A stretch of DNA of 64,000 nt from Shewanella morhuae (GTDB lineage Bacteria; Pseudomonadota; Gammaproteobacteria; Enterobacterales; Shewanellaceae). Made by a program: the position numbers and the translations under genes. This document shows, in pieces, positions 28,414 through 37,623 of the stretch; position 1 is the stretch's first letter; the number at the start of each line of letters is the position of its first letter. The DNA lies in contig NZ_FTNN01000011.1 of assembly GCF_900156405.1 (NCBI RefSeq), positions 1-64,000 of the forward strand, written 5' to 3'. The notes below the pieces were generated by a model. The model made no database searches. It saw nothing but the letters and a program-made list of their open reading frames with translations, and was not told the DNA's origin.

Positions 28414-28797
28414 ATGGCTTACAGTGAAAAAGTGATGGACCATTATGAGAACCCACGTAACGTTGGTTCTTTCGATAAAAACGATCCTTCAGTCGTGACC
28501 GGTATGGTAGGCGCACCTGCTTGCGGTGATGTGATGAAATTGCAGTTGAAAATCGGTGCCGATGGCATTATTCAAGATGCTAAGTTCAAAACCTACGGTT
28601 GTGGTAGCGCCATTGCGTCTAGCTCACTGGTGACTGAATGGGTAAAAGGCAAAACTATCGAACAAGCAGCGGCGATTAAGAACACTGATATCGCTGAAGA
28701 ATTAGCACTGCCACCGGTAAAAATCCACTGTTCAATTTTGGCGGAAGATGCCATTAAAGCAGCTATTGACGAGTATAAATCGAAACAAGCTAAGTAA
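28414..28797 (+). CDS. iscU: Fe-S cluster scaffold protein IscU
   Basis: 127 residues. Assembles 2Fe-2S clusters from sulfur given by IscS. Ligands Cys37 (APACGD, with Asp39), Cys63 (YGCGSA) and Cys106 (KIHCSI) are all present, as is the LPPVK motif recognised by the chaperone HscA. Position between iscS and iscA is standard. Confidence 0.98.
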   Translation: MAYSEKVMDHYENPRNVGSFDKNDPSVVTGMVGAPACGDVMKLQLKIGADGIIQDAKFKTYGCGSAIASSSLVTEWVKGKTIEQAAAIKNTDIAEELALPPVKIHCSILAEDAIKAAIDEYKSKQAK

Positions 28798-28811
28798 CAT
28801 CTGGAGTTAAG

Positions 28812-29135
28812 ATGGCGATTACAATGACCCCAGCGGCAGCCGATCGTGTCAGATCTTTCTTAGTCAACCGAGGCAAGGGCGTAGGCCTGCGTCTCGGCTT
28901 AAGAACATCAGGCTGTTCAGGTATGGCATATGTACTTGAGTTCGTTGATTCTTTGAATGATGACGATGAAGTTTTTGATATCGAAGGTGTGAAAATCATT
29001 ATTGATGCTAAGAGCCTGATTTATCTTCAAGGGATTGAGCTGGATTTTGTTAAAGAAGGGCTGAACGAAGGCTTTCAATTTAACAACCCTAACGCAAAAG
29101 GTGAGTGTGGTTGCGGTGAAAGTTTCACTGTTTAA
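28812..29135 (+). CDS. iscA: A-type Fe-S carrier IscA
   Basis: 107 residues, full length. Carries clusters from IscU to apo-proteins. The three conserved cysteines are visible in SGCSGMAY and the C-terminal GECGCGESF. 14 bp after iscU in the same operon. Confidence 0.97.
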   Translation: MAITMTPAAADRVRSFLVNRGKGVGLRLGLRTSGCSGMAYVLEFVDSLNDDDEVFDIEGVKIIIDAKSLIYLQGIELDFVKEGLNEGFQFNNPNAKGECGCGESFTV

Positions 29136-29151
29136 CTGCTAAAGTTAACGC

Positions 29152-29676
29152 ATGAATTATTTCGAGTTATTTAAATTCTCTCCTGCCTTCGATATTGATA
29201 CCGCCTTACTTGCAGAACGCTATCGCGAACTGCAACGGGCGGTTCATCCCGATAAGTTTGCTAATGATACTGATCAGCAAAAATTGCTGTCAGTACAACG
29301 CACTGCGCAAGTCAATGATGGTTTTCAAACCTTAAAAGATCCTATTCGCCGTGCCGAACACATGTTGTCCCTTCGCGGCATTGAATTAAGCCATGAAACC
29401 ACCACGGTGAAAGATACGGCTTTTTTAATGCAGCAGATGGAATGGCGTGAAGCGTTAGAAGACATACGCGACAGTGCCGATCCTCAAGCCAGCATCGATG
29501 AGCTATATCAATCTTTTGCACAATACCGCGCGCAACTGACTCAGCAATTGACACAATTGTTAAGCAGCGAGCAGCCTGAAGATGCATTGTTAGCGGCGGA
29601 TCAAGTTCGCAAACTTAAATTTATGGCAAAATTACACGATGAATTAACTAGAGTTGAAGACGCGCTGTTAGATTAA
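29152..29676 (+). CDS. hscB: Co-chaperone HscB (J-domain protein)
   Basis: 174 residues. N-terminal J domain with the HPD motif (VHPDKF, about 32–37) that stimulates HscA ATPase, and a C-terminal helical domain binding IscU. It starts 16 bp after iscA. The 67-nt gap to hscA holds a hairpin (GACTCAAGC paired with GCTTGGGTC, one mismatch). Confidence 0.96.
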   Translation: MNYFELFKFSPAFDIDTALLAERYRELQRAVHPDKFANDTDQQKLLSVQRTAQVNDGFQTLKDPIRRAEHMLSLRGIELSHETTTVKDTAFLMQQMEWREALEDIRDSADPQASIDELYQSFAQYRAQLTQQLTQLLSSEQPEDALLAADQVRKLKFMAKLHDELTRVEDALLD

Positions 29677-29743
29677 TTTTACGTGTTTACGTTATCTTGC
29701 TGACTCAAGCGTGCTTGGGTCGGCATTACTAAGTTGGATATAT

Positions 29744-31606
29744 ATGGCCCTTTTGCAGATAGCTGAGCCCGGACAGAGTGCCGCGCCGCACCAACATAGA
29801 CTTGCCGTTGGCATCGACTTAGGTACCACTAATTCTTTAGTGGCAGCGGTTCGAAGTGGTGAGACGGCAACCCTGCCGGACGAATTTGGACAGCATTCAT
29901 TACCTTCTATCGTGCGTTATACCCAAGATACCGTTGAAGTTGGCGCCCTTGCGGCTCAGAGCTCGGCGCAAGATCCACAAAATACGATTGTTTCGGTTAA
30001 GCGTTTTATGGGACGTAGCCTTGCGGATATTCAAGCAGGCGAACAATCACTCCCCTATGAATTTGCCGCTAGCGAAAACGGCTTACCTTTATTTGTGACC
30101 CCTCAAGGCCAAGTTAATCCGGTGCAAGTGTCTGCGGAAATTCTGCGTCCACTCATCGCCCGTGCTGAAAAAACCTTAGGTGGCGAGCTGCAAGGCGTGG
30201 TGATCACAGTACCGGCTTATTTTGATGACGCCCAGCGCCAAGGCACTAAAGATGCTGCAGCTTTACTGGGTGTTAAAGTGTTACGCCTATTAAATGAGCC
30301 AACCGCTGCTGCCATTGCCTACGGTTTAGACTCTAAGCAAGAGGGTGTGATTGCCATCTATGACTTGGGTGGTGGTACTTTTGATATTTCGATTTTACGT
30401 TTAAATCGTGGTGTGTTTGAAGTATTGGCCACTGGCGGCGATTCAGCCCTTGGCGGCGATGATTTTGATCATTTACTGCAAGCCCATATGCAACAAGTTT
30501 GGCAGCTTAAAAACATAGATCCGCAATTAAGCCGTCAACTGTTGATTGAGTCGCGCCGAGTGAAAGAAGCTTTAACTGATGCGGCTCAAACTGAAGCGAA
30601 AGTGACGCTCGCCGATGGCAAAGTGCTGGCGCAAACTGTCACTAAAGCTGAGTTTGATGCTTTGATTGCGGCGTTAGTGAAAAAAACCATCGCCTGCTGT
30701 CGCCGTACGCTGCGTGATGCGGGCGTGAGCGCAGATGAAGTGCTTGAAACGGTAATGGTTGGCGGTTCAACGCGGGTGCCATTAGTGCGTGAACAAGTTG
30801 AAGCTTTCTTTGGTAAACCGCCGCTAACGTCAATCGATCCCGATCGTGTTGTGGCGATTGGTGCAGCAATTCAAGCTGATATTTTAGTTGGTAATAAACC
30901 TGAATCTGATTTGCTATTGCTCGATGTGATCCCGCTGTCGTTAGGCATTGAGACTATGGGCGGTTTAGTGGAAAAAGTGGTGTCGCGTAATACCACTATT
31001 CCGGTTGCACGCGCGCAGGAGTTTACCACTTTTAAAGATGGTCAAACCGCGATGGCATTCCATGTCGTGCAGGGCGAACGTGAACTCGTTGATGATTGCC
31101 GCTCGCTAGCGCGTTTTACCCTAAAAGGTATTCCGCCATTGGCTGCAGGTGCTGCACATATTCGGGTCACGTTTCAAGTGGATGCCGATGGTTTACTGAG
31201 CGTTACTGCGATGGAAAAATCTACAGGCGTGCAATCTAGTATCCAAGTTAAGCCGTCTTTTGGCTTATCCGACACCGAAATCGCCACAATGCTGAAAGAT
31301 TCGATGAAGTATGCCAAGGATGATATTGGCCGTCGTATGCTTGCTGAACAGCAGGTTGAAGCAGCCAGAGTGCTCGAATCTTTACAGGCTGCATTAGCCA
31401 AAGATGGTGATTTGCTTAATGCCGATGAGCGTGGGCTGATTGAGGCTACCATGACTCATGTAGCACAAGTTGCCACGGGTGATGATGCCGATGCGATTAA
31501 ACACGCAATTGAAACACTGGATGAGCAAACCCAAGATTTTGCTGCCAGACGTATGGACAATTCTATTCGAGTGGCATTTAAAGGCCAATCGATCGACAAT
31601 ATATAG
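29744..31606 (+). CDS. hscA: Fe-S biogenesis Hsp70 chaperone HscA
   Basis: 620 residues from the ATG at 29744 ([20 protein letters not shown]), matching the N-terminus of E. coli HscA; the GTG at 29711 would add a segment without homology. Hsp70-type ATPase domain: [25 protein letters not shown] and [11 protein letters not shown]-terminal substrate-binding domain binds the LPPVK motif of IscU to drive cluster release. Same operon as hscB; fdx follows 8 nt later. Confidence 0.97.
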   Translation: MALLQIAEPGQSAAPHQHRLAVGIDLGTTNSLVAAVRSGETATLPDEFGQHSLPSIVRYTQDTVEVGALAAQSSAQDPQNTIVSVKRFMGRSLADIQAGEQSLPYEFAASENGLPLFVTPQGQVNPVQVSAEILRPLIARAEKTLGGELQGVVITVPAYFDDAQRQGTKDAAALLGVKVLRLLNEPTAAAIAYGLDSKQEGVIAIYDLGGGTFDISILRLNRGVFEVLATGGDSALGGDDFDHLLQAHMQQVWQLKNIDPQLSRQLLIESRRVKEALTDAAQTEAKVTLADGKVLAQTVTKAEFDALIAALVKKTIACCRRTLRDAGVSADEVLETVMVGGSTRVPLVREQVEAFFGKPPLTSIDPDRVVAIGAAIQADILVGNKPESDLLLLDVIPLSLGIETMGGLVEKVVSRNTTIPVARAQEFTTFKDGQTAMAFHVVQGERELVDDCRSLARFTLKGIPPLAAGAAHIRVTFQVDADGLLSVTAMEKSTGVQSSIQVKPSFGLSDTEIATMLKDSMKYAKDDIGRRMLAEQQVEAARVLESLQAALAKDGDLLNADERGLIEATMTHVAQVATGDDADAIKHAIETLDEQTQDFAARRMDNSIRVAFKGQSIDNI

Positions 31607-31614
31607 GTGATACG

Positions 31615-31953
31615 ATGCCCCAGTTAGTCTTTCTTCCCCATGCTGAATTGTGCCCTGATGGTGCAGTACTTGAGGCAAACGTTGGTGAGACAATTCTCGA
31701 TGTAGCGCTGCGTAACGGCATTAATATCGAGCATGCGTGTGAAAAGTCCTGCGCTTGCACTACTTGCCACTGTATCGTCCGTGAAGGTTTTAACGATCTT
31801 GAGCCAAGTGATGAACTTGAAGATGACATGCTTGATAAAGCATGGGGGTTAGAGCCCGAAAGCCGTCTATCTTGCCAGGCTAAAGTAGTTGATAGTGACA
31901 TGGTGATTGAAATTCCTAAATACACAGTTAATATGGTCAGCGAAGGCAATTAA
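31615..31953 (+). CDS. fdx: 2Fe-2S ferredoxin of the isc operon
   Basis: 112 residues. Adrenodoxin-type ferredoxin supplying electrons for cluster assembly. Cluster cysteines are CEKSCACTTCHC (the first, and two of the inner ones as C-x5-C-x2-C) and a distal Cys in ESRLSCQAKV. Last gene of this isc operon; a terminator follows directly and there is no iscX. Confidence 0.97.
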   Translation: MPQLVFLPHAELCPDGAVLEANVGETILDVALRNGINIEHACEKSCACTTCHCIVREGFNDLEPSDELEDDMLDKAWGLEPESRLSCQAKVVDSDMVIEIPKYTVNMVSEGN

Positions 31954-31971
31954 TTGTGTTGTAGTATGATG

Positions 31972-31998
31972 AAAACCAGTCCAAGCGACTGGTTTTTT
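31972..31998 (+). terminator. Terminator of the isc operon
   Basis: AAAACCAGT (31972–31980) pairs with ACTGGTTTT (31988–31996), 7-nt loop, T-run on the 3' side. Confidence 0.88.
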
Positions 31999-32110
31999 AC
32001 TTTTGGCGTTGAGCATTTGCGCAACTAATCTTGTCTATGGGTATAGATGTTTGATTTATCCCTGCGCAGGCGTATTATGCGCTCAAAATTAATGGTTGCC
32101 GGAGACCTGA

Positions 32111-33016
32111 ATGAGAATAGCGATCTTATCGCAAGGGCCTGAGTTATATTCAACAAAGCGACTCGTTGAAGCTGCTCAATTACGTGGTCATGAAGTACAT
32201 GTAATTAATCCCTTAGAATGTTATATGAATATCAACATGCGGCAATCGAGTATCCATATCGGTGGGCGCGAGCTACCTGCATTTGATGCGGTTATTCCTC
32301 GTATTGGCGCATCAATTACCTTTTATGGCTCCGCAGTATTGCGCCAGTTTGAGATGATGGGTGTGTATGCCCTAAATGATTCAGTTGGGATCTCGCGCTC
32401 ACGTGACAAATTGCGATCTATGCAGCTGATGTCACGTCGCGGCATTGGTTTACCCATCACAGGTTTTGCGAATAAGCCGAGTGATATCCCAGACTTAATT
32501 GATATGGTGGGTGGGGCGCCGTTAGTCATCAAGCTACTCGAAGGCACCCAAGGGATTGGTGTGGTATTAGCCGAGACGCGTAAAGCGGCAGAGAGTGTTA
32601 TTGAAGCCTTTATGGGCCTTAAAGCCAACATCATGGTGCAGGAATATATCAAAGAAGCCAATGGTGCCGATATTCGTTGCTTTGTGCTTGGTGATAAAGT
32701 CATTGCCGCCATGAAACGCCAAGCGATGCCCGGTGAATTTCGCTCTAATTTGCATCGTGGTGGCACGGCAAGTTTAGTTAAATTAACCCCAGAAGAACGC
32801 TCAGTCGCTATCCGTGCGGCTAAGACCATGGGATTGAATGTGGCAGGTGTTGATTTACTGCGCTCAAACCACGGACCTGTGATTATGGAAGTTAACTCAT
32901 CTCCAGGGCTTGAGGGCATAGAAGGCGCGACCACGAAAGATGTGGCGGGTGCTATCATTGATTTTGTGGAAAAAAATGCAATTAAAGTGAAAAAAGTCAC
33001 TCAAGCGCAGGGGTGA
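32111..33016 (+). CDS. rimK: RimK-type ATP-grasp ligase (S6 glutamate ligase)
   Basis: 301 residues, full length. In E. coli RimK adds glutamates to the C-terminus of ribosomal protein S6 and can make poly-alpha-glutamate. ATP-grasp landmarks: [20 protein letters not shown] (about 139–158), the lid region, and the metal-binding [20 protein letters not shown] near the end. Single gene; no zinc protease partner adjacent. Terminator of fdx separates it from isc. Confidence 0.93.
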   Translation: MRIAILSQGPELYSTKRLVEAAQLRGHEVHVINPLECYMNINMRQSSIHIGGRELPAFDAVIPRIGASITFYGSAVLRQFEMMGVYALNDSVGISRSRDKLRSMQLMSRRGIGLPITGFANKPSDIPDLIDMVGGAPLVIKLLEGTQGIGVVLAETRKAAESVIEAFMGLKANIMVQEYIKEANGADIRCFVLGDKVIAAMKRQAMPGEFRSNLHRGGTASLVKLTPEERSVAIRAAKTMGLNVAGVDLLRSNHGPVIMEVNSSPGLEGIEGATTKDVAGAIIDFVEKNAIKVKKVTQAQG

Positions 33017-33178
33017 TATTTTGCCCTTGAGTATTGATTATGTCATATCAACACTGATGCATGTTCTGATGGATCGCTTTATTGTTCAGTTATGCCAATA
33101 GGATTGAAGTAACATAGTCTAACTTCATTGGTGGGCATATTTTAAGATGAGTCAAAGTGTCTTTTAGAAGATTATTTG

Positions 33179-33196
33179 AAGTGATGCATCTCACGA
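33179..33196. promoter_or_regulatory. CRP/FNR-type site upstream of the 55-residue membrane peptide
   Basis: AAGTGATGCATCTCACGA: inverted half-sites GTGA and TCAC with a 6-nt spacer, the CRP geometry (TGTGA-N6-TCACA). It is 145 bp before the small gene at 33341. In Shewanella CRP controls much of anaerobic respiration. Confidence 0.5.
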
Positions 33197-33340
33197 TTTT
33201 GCGGAGCCGCAATCGATATATAGTAATAATTTGATCACTGTCATGTTCACTGTCAGTGGATCTTGTACCTTGTTATAACTTGGTTAAGTATTTTAGATTA
33301 TTTACGTTATTATCGCTGTCGCAAACTCAAGGATGTCCAC

Positions 33341-33508
33341 ATGAAAATTTTGCAGATATTGTTATGCGCACTTGTTCCCTCCATGGTTTGGGCTCACCCA
33401 GGCCATGGCGGTGTAGGTTTATTCCATCACTTGCTAGATCTTGCTCCCGCAGTCATCTTAGTGGCTCTGGTTGTGTGGGCGGGTATGTGGGCCAAGAATA
33501 GAAAATAA
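33341..33508 (+). CDS. Small secreted/membrane peptide with His-rich segment (unrecognised)
   Basis: 55 residues from the ATG at 33341, which is preceded by AAGGA at 8 nt. Signal-type N-terminus MKILQILLCALVPSMVWA ending in a good cleavage site, then HPGHGG and FHH (four His in a short stretch), then a hydrophobic helix (about 34–50) and a basic tail WAKNRK. It could be a small membrane protein with a periplasmic metal-binding stretch. Two longer overlapping frames starting at 33256 and 33263 are extensions or shadows. Function unknown; CRP-like site upstream. Confidence 0.65.
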   Translation: MKILQILLCALVPSMVWAHPGHGGVGLFHHLLDLAPAVILVALVVWAGMWAKNRK

Positions 33509-33706
33509 GCTTATTTTTAATGAGTTTGTATTCCTCGCTAAGGTTTTTTAATCCTAGTGAGTGTCATGTGTATGCGTAAACTGATTATCAATAAGGCAAA
33601 TGAACATAAAATCTCAGACTAATTGGCTATAAAGATAGGATTTAGCGTTTAAATTTCGTATAATCCGCGCGAATTTTTTAAACTTGCTCACTAAAGGAAG
33701 CTCTTC

Positions 33707-34138
33707 ATGGCGATCGAACGCACATTTTCTATAATTAAGCCAGATGCTGTTGCAAAAAACCACATTGGTGCTATCTACAATCGTTTTGAAACTGCAGGTC
33801 TACAGATCGTTGCAGCAAAAATGCTTCACCTAACAAAAGAACAAGCTGAAGGTTTCTATGCTGAGCATAGCGAGCGCGGTTTCTTTGGTGATCTTGTTGC
33901 ATTCATGACTTCTGGTCCAATCATGGTCCAAGTGTTAGAAGGCGAAAATGCTGTTTTAGCTCACCGTGAAATTTTAGGTGCAACTAACCCAGCTCAAGCA
34001 GCACCTGGTACTATCCGTGCTGATTTTGCTGAAAGCATTGACGAAAACGCTGCTCACGGTTCTGATGCGGTTGAATCTGCAGCACGCGAAATTGCTTACT
34101 TCTTTAGTGCTGAAGAACTGTGCCCACGCACACGTTAA
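33707..34138 (+). CDS. ndk: Nucleoside diphosphate kinase
   Basis: 143 residues, full length. Transfers the gamma phosphate between nucleoside triphosphates and diphosphates via a phosphohistidine. The start [20 protein letters not shown] and the active-site block [12 protein letters not shown] (catalytic His near 118) are diagnostic. TATAAT at 33659–33664 is a likely -10. AAAGGAAG precedes the ATG; a strong terminator follows. Confidence 0.98.
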   Translation: MAIERTFSIIKPDAVAKNHIGAIYNRFETAGLQIVAAKMLHLTKEQAEGFYAEHSERGFFGDLVAFMTSGPIMVQVLEGENAVLAHREILGATNPAQAAPGTIRADFAESIDENAAHGSDAVESAAREIAYFFSAEELCPRTR

Positions 34139-34154
34139 TTTAACACTAAGATTA

Positions 34155-34180
34155 AAAAAGGAGCCTTTAGGCTCCTTTTT
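34155..34180 (+). terminator. Terminator of ndk
   Basis: AAAAAGGAGCC (34155–34165) and GGCTCCTTTTT (34170–34180), 4-nt loop; T-run within and after the right arm. Confidence 0.93.
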
Positions 34181-34204
34181 TATTGAAAATTTTTAATTTT
34201 ATAG

Positions 34205-34232
34205 CTTGAAATGTGGTTTCCCGTCCCTATAT
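34205..34232 (+). promoter_or_regulatory. Sigma-32 heat-shock promoter of ibpA
   Basis: CTTGAAA (34205–34211) and CCCTATAT (34225–34232), 13-nt spacing, against the sigma-32 consensus CTTGAAA-N11–16-CCCCATNT. Start would be near 34240, giving a leader of about 135 nt. Confidence 0.75.
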
Positions 34233-34347
34233 CTATTGCAGGATCGCTCTATGAGGATCTTAGTATCAAGTCTGTGCCGCAAGGACAGACTCTTTAACTC
34301 GGCGAGACCTAATATGTTTTCATTGTGAAAACGGTCCGCCAAACTTC

Positions 34348-34371
34348 CATATTGCTTAAGACAAGGATATG
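34348..34371 (+). promoter_or_regulatory. ROSE-like RNA thermometer hairpin masking the ibpA ribosome site
   Basis: CATATTGCTT (34348–34357) pairs with AAGGATATG (34363–34371) around a 5-nt loop. The pairing leaves one unpaired G in TTGCT opposite AGGA, which is the hallmark of ROSE elements (UYGCU facing the Shine-Dalgarno). The AAGGA is 7 nt before the ATG at 34375. Melting at high temperature would free it. Confidence 0.75.
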
Positions 34372-34374
34372 AAT

Positions 34375-34818
34375 ATGCGTAACTATGATTTAACTCCGCT
34401 TTACCGCAGCGCCATTGGTTTTGATCGTTTAGCACAATTGGCAGAGCATGCTGCCGCTAATAATGGCAACACAGGTTATCCGCCATATAATATTGAATTA
34501 TTAGGTGAAAATCGTTATAGGATAACGATGGCCGTAGCTGGATTCTCTATGGATGAACTTGAGATTAGTAGTGAAGGGGAGAAATTATTAGTCAAAGGTA
34601 ATAAAGCCGAAATCCAATCAGAACGTAAATACTTGTACCAAGGTATTGCTGAGCGTGGTTTTGAGCGTACCTTCCAACTTGCTGATTATGTGACTGTATT
34701 AGGTGCAAGTTTAGAAAATGGTTTATTGAATATCGATCTTGTACGTGAAATCCCTGAAGCATTAAAACCACGCAAGATTGAGATCAGTTCATCGCGCTTA
34801 TTAGATAGTCAGTCATAA
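34375..34818 (+). CDS. ibpA: Small heat-shock protein IbpA (Hsp20)
   Basis: 147 residues from the ATG at 34375, beginning [19 protein letters not shown] like E. coli IbpA ([19 protein letters not shown]). An ATG two codons upstream (34369) is only 1 nt from the ribosome site and so is unlikely. Holdase chaperone that binds unfolding proteins for later refolding by DnaK/ClpB. Alpha-crystallin domain with [18 protein letters not shown] and [17 protein letters not shown]. The promoter is sigma-32 type and the leader contains a ROSE-like thermometer. Only one Ibp is seen here (no ibpB). Confidence 0.96.
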   Translation: MRNYDLTPLYRSAIGFDRLAQLAEHAAANNGNTGYPPYNIELLGENRYRITMAVAGFSMDELEISSEGEKLLVKGNKAEIQSERKYLYQGIAERGFERTFQLADYVTVLGASLENGLLNIDLVREIPEALKPRKIEISSSRLLDSQS

Positions 34819-34840
34819 TTGACGCTGTAATAGCCGTGTA

Positions 34841-34876
34841 AAATCAAGGGGAGCATTATGCTCCCCTTGATTTTTT
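34841..34876 (+). terminator. Terminator of ibpA
   Basis: AAATCAAGGGGAG (34841–34853) and CTCCCCTTGATTT (34861–34873); inner CAT/ATG can extend the stem, T-run follows. Right-hand neighbour is the convergent ilvH. Confidence 0.92.
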
Positions 34877-34920
34877 AGTGTTTACGTTAAAAAGATAGTT
34901 TTAGAAAATACGTTTTAAAG

Positions 34921-35415
34921 TTATGCTTTCATTGCTTTTTCGCCGCGAGCGAGACCCACCACACCGGAGCGAGAAACCTCAACTAATTTTGTGACTTCAG
35001 CTAATGCATGAATAAAGGCATCGAGTTTTTCTGAGGTACCTACCATTTGGATGGTATATAAATTGGCTGTCACATCAACAATCTGACCACGGAAGATGTC
35101 CGCCATGCGTTTGACTTCTTCCCTTAATTCACCTGGTGCACGGACTTTAACCAGCGCTAATTCGCGCTCAATATAAGCAGACTCGGTGATATTTGATACC
35201 TTTAAGACATCAATTAACTTATGTAGCTGCTTTTCGATTTGTTCTAGTACCGTCTCATCGGCAACAACGGTGATGTTAAGGCGCGATAGGGTGATATCAT
35301 CCGTAGGTGCTACGGTTAAACTTTCAATGTTGTAGCCGCGCTGTGAAAACAAACCGACCACACGTGAAAGGGCGCCGGATTGGTTTTCTAATAATACAGA
35401 TATAATTCGACGCAT
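34921..35415 (-). CDS. ilvH: Acetolactate synthase III small (regulatory) subunit
   Basis: 164 residues from the ATG at 35415 ([20 protein letters not shown]), with GGAG spaced 8 nt; the ATG at 35421 is too close to that site. N-terminal ACT domain binds valine for feedback inhibition (LLENQSGALSRVVGLFSQRGYNI is its first part), C-terminal domain activates the large subunit. Start overlaps the ilvI stop by one base (TAATG), so the two subunits are translated together. Confidence 0.95.
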   Translation of the reverse strand: MRRIISVLLENQSGALSRVVGLFSQRGYNIESLTVAPTDDITLSRLNITVVADETVLEQIEKQLHKLIDVLKVSNITESAYIERELALVKVRAPGELREEVKRMADIFRGQIVDVTANLYTIQMVGTSEKLDAFIHALAEVTKLVEVSRSGVVGLARGEKAMKA

Positions 35416-37133
35416 TAGCATTTCTCCGTCTTAGTTAGCCACATTTCATTCATCGCACCACCGCGGATCAACATAGGGTATACGTGCTCAGTTTCATCCA
35501 CCATGATGTCGATAAAGACTAATTTGTCTTTCATTGCCAGTGCTTCAGCCATTTTTGATTCAAGTTCGGCTGGATCGCTGATCGTCATGCCTACGTGGCC
35601 ATATGCTTCGGCAATTTTGGCGAAGTTTGGCACTGAATCCATATAGGAATGTGAGTGACGACCTGAGTAAATCATGTCCTGCCACTGTTTAACCATACCA
35701 AGAAAGCGATTGTTTAAGTTGATAATTTTAACCGGGGTATCATATTGCAGCGCAGTAGATAATTCTTGAATATTCATCTGGATTGAGCCATCGCCGGTGA
35801 CACATACCACGGTGGCATCGGGCATCGCCATTTTTACGCCCATTGCCGCGGGTAGGCCAAATCCCATCGTGCCTAAACCACCAGAGTTTATCCAGCGACG
35901 CGGCTTATCGAACGGATAATACAAAGCGGCAAACATCTGATGCTGGCCAACATCAGAGGCAACATAGGCATCGCCATTGGTCAGCTTGTATAGGGTTTCA
36001 ATCACTTGTTGTGGCTTAATGCGTCCGCTTTTTTTGTCGTATGCCAGGCAATCTCGGCTACGCCATTGCTCAATGTCAGTCCACCAAGTCGCAATCGCTT
36101 CGCTGTCGTTGTGTTCGTTCGATTCATTTAACAGCATTAGCATGCTGTCTAAGATGCTGTCGGCTGAGCCTACAATTGGAATATCCACCTGGATAGTTTT
36201 AGAAATAGATGATGGGTCAATATCGATGTGCAAAATGGTCGCATTCGGACAATATTTTTCCACATTATTGGTGGTTCTATCATCAAAACGTACGCCGATA
36301 CCAAAAATTAAATCGCAGTTATGCATCGCCATGTTAGCTTCGTAGCGACCATGCATTCCTAGCATGCCTAAACTGTTTTTGTGGGTACTTGGAAAGGCGC
36401 CAAGCCCCATTAACGTGCTAACTACGGGAATATTCAGTCTCTCAGCCAACTGCAAAATTTGCTTGTCACAGCCTGAGATAATTGCACCACCACCAACATA
36501 AAGTACCGGTTTTTTAGCCGCTAATAGGGCTTGTAGACCACGACGAATTTGGCCTTTATGGCCAACGGTGGTTGGATTATACGAGCGCATTTTGACGCTC
36601 TTGGGGTAACAGTACTCATGCAATAATGCCGGATTTAAACAATCTTTGGGTAGGTCGACAACGACAGGACCAGGACGCCCCGTGGAAGCAATATAAAAGG
36701 CTTTTTTAATAATTTCAGGAATTTCAGTTGGATCAGTGACTAAAAAACTGTGTTTTACCACGGGGCGTGAAATACCAATCATATCGCATTCTTGAAAAGC
36801 ATCATTGCCGATAAGATTACTTGGGACTTGGCCCGATAACACCACCAGTGGAACTGAATCCATATAGGCGGTAGCAATACCAGTAATTGCGTTGGTGGCG
36901 CCAGGGCCTGAGGTGACTAATACCACGCCGACTTTTCCCGTTGCGCGGGCATAGCCATCGGCCATGTGTACCGCAGCTTGTTCGTGACGGACGAGAATAT
37001 GCTCAATACCGGGGATAACGTGCAGGGCATCATAGATATCTAAAACTGAACCGCCAGGATAACCGAATATATGTTGTACGCCTTCATCAATCAAAGAACG
37101 CACTATCATGCTGGCGCCGGATAACATCTCCAT
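35415..37133 (-). CDS. ilvI: Acetolactate synthase III large (catalytic) subunit
   Basis: 572 residues. Thiamine-diphosphate enzyme that forms acetolactate or acetohydroxybutyrate, the first common step of branched-chain amino acid synthesis. Starts [20 protein letters not shown] like E. coli IlvI. The catalytic Glu is in [18 protein letters not shown]; the ThDP/Mg motif is [21 protein letters not shown] long, structured leader lies upstream (37142–37310), suggesting post-initiation control. Confidence 0.97.
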   Translation of the reverse strand: MEMLSGASMIVRSLIDEGVQHIFGYPGGSVLDIYDALHVIPGIEHILVRHEQAAVHMADGYARATGKVGVVLVTSGPGATNAITGIATAYMDSVPLVVLSGQVPSNLIGNDAFQECDMIGISRPVVKHSFLVTDPTEIPEIIKKAFYIASTGRPGPVVVDLPKDCLNPALLHEYCYPKSVKMRSYNPTTVGHKGQIRRGLQALLAAKKPVLYVGGGAIISGCDKQILQLAERLNIPVVSTLMGLGAFPSTHKNSLGMLGMHGRYEANMAMHNCDLIFGIGVRFDDRTTNNVEKYCPNATILHIDIDPSSISKTIQVDIPIVGSADSILDSMLMLLNESNEHNDSEAIATWWTDIEQWRSRDCLAYDKKSGRIKPQQVIETLYKLTNGDAYVASDVGQHQMFAALYYPFDKPRRWINSGGLGTMGFGLPAAMGVKMAMPDATVVCVTGDGSIQMNIQELSTALQYDTPVKIINLNNRFLGMVKQWQDMIYSGRHSHSYMDSVPNFAKIAEAYGHVGMTISDPAELESKMAEALAMKDKLVFIDIMVDETEHVYPMLIRGGAMNEMWLTKTEKC

Positions 37134-37141
37134 GTGAAACT

Positions 37142-37310
37142 CCTATTGCATAGTACCGTTACGGTAAACAGTATCTTGTTACAGCGACGGTAATCGCTCT
37201 AAAATTAAGCCTGAACGGTAATCCAGACTACAAATTGCTGCACTGACTTCGTTGAAGACCCGTGATTCCCCTTCGGGGTAGCAACTGTTGCAATGAACAG
37301 AATTTCATCT
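37142..37310 (-). promoter_or_regulatory. Structured leader of ilvIH
   Basis: On the coding (minus) strand there are three copies of TACCGT (in the complements of 37161–37166, 37187–37192 and 37215–37220) and, close to the ribosome site, one ACGGTA (complement of 37154–37159) that can pair with any of them. Further up are CCCC-GAA-GGGG (37268–37279 region) and GCAAC-GTTGC. A 26-codon frame starts at 37308 (MKFCSLQQLLPRRGITG…) but has no ribosome site and only scattered Leu codons. No U-run, so a classical attenuator is not visible. Confidence 0.35.
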
Positions 37311-37475
37311 TATTCAAAAATAGCCACAACTCAAGTCTTTTATCCAAAAATTAACTAACTTGAAACAATTTCATGTTTGAATGGCTCGATAATGGGCAGG
37401 ACGAGACAAGTGAAGTAAAGTGAATAATATTTTTATTATTTACTTTCAATTGGTTATATGTGTTATCAATGAAAA

Positions 37476-37492
37476 GGCACTATAAAAGTGCC
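37476..37492 (-). terminator. Probable terminator of the MFS gene
   Basis: GGCACT (37476–37481) and AGTGCC (37487–37492), 5-nt loop; on the minus strand it is followed by TTTTC. Weak to moderate. The 37493–37623 stretch up to the gene's stop holds nothing else seen. Confidence 0.5.
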
Positions 37493-37623
37493 ATTCCGGT
37501 GTGAAGTGCTAAATAAGGAGCCTCTTAACCAATGTTATTAATTTGCTACATGTGTGCATATGAAAATTACTTTTCTATGCAATACGATACGCAAATGAAT
37601 AAATTATCGTTAGCAGATAATGA

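Noticed and set aside
32323..33000. 225-codon frame antisense to rimK
   Set aside because: Shadow of a clear ATP-grasp gene; composition is that of a reverse-strand frame.
33256..33501. 81-codon frame overlapping the small His-rich gene in another frame
   Set aside because: The frame at 33341 has a ribosome site, signal peptide and membrane helix; this one is its shadow.
37231..37308. 26-codon possible leader peptide before ilvI
   Set aside because: No ribosome binding site and no run of Leu/Val/Ile codons; kept only as a note under the leader.
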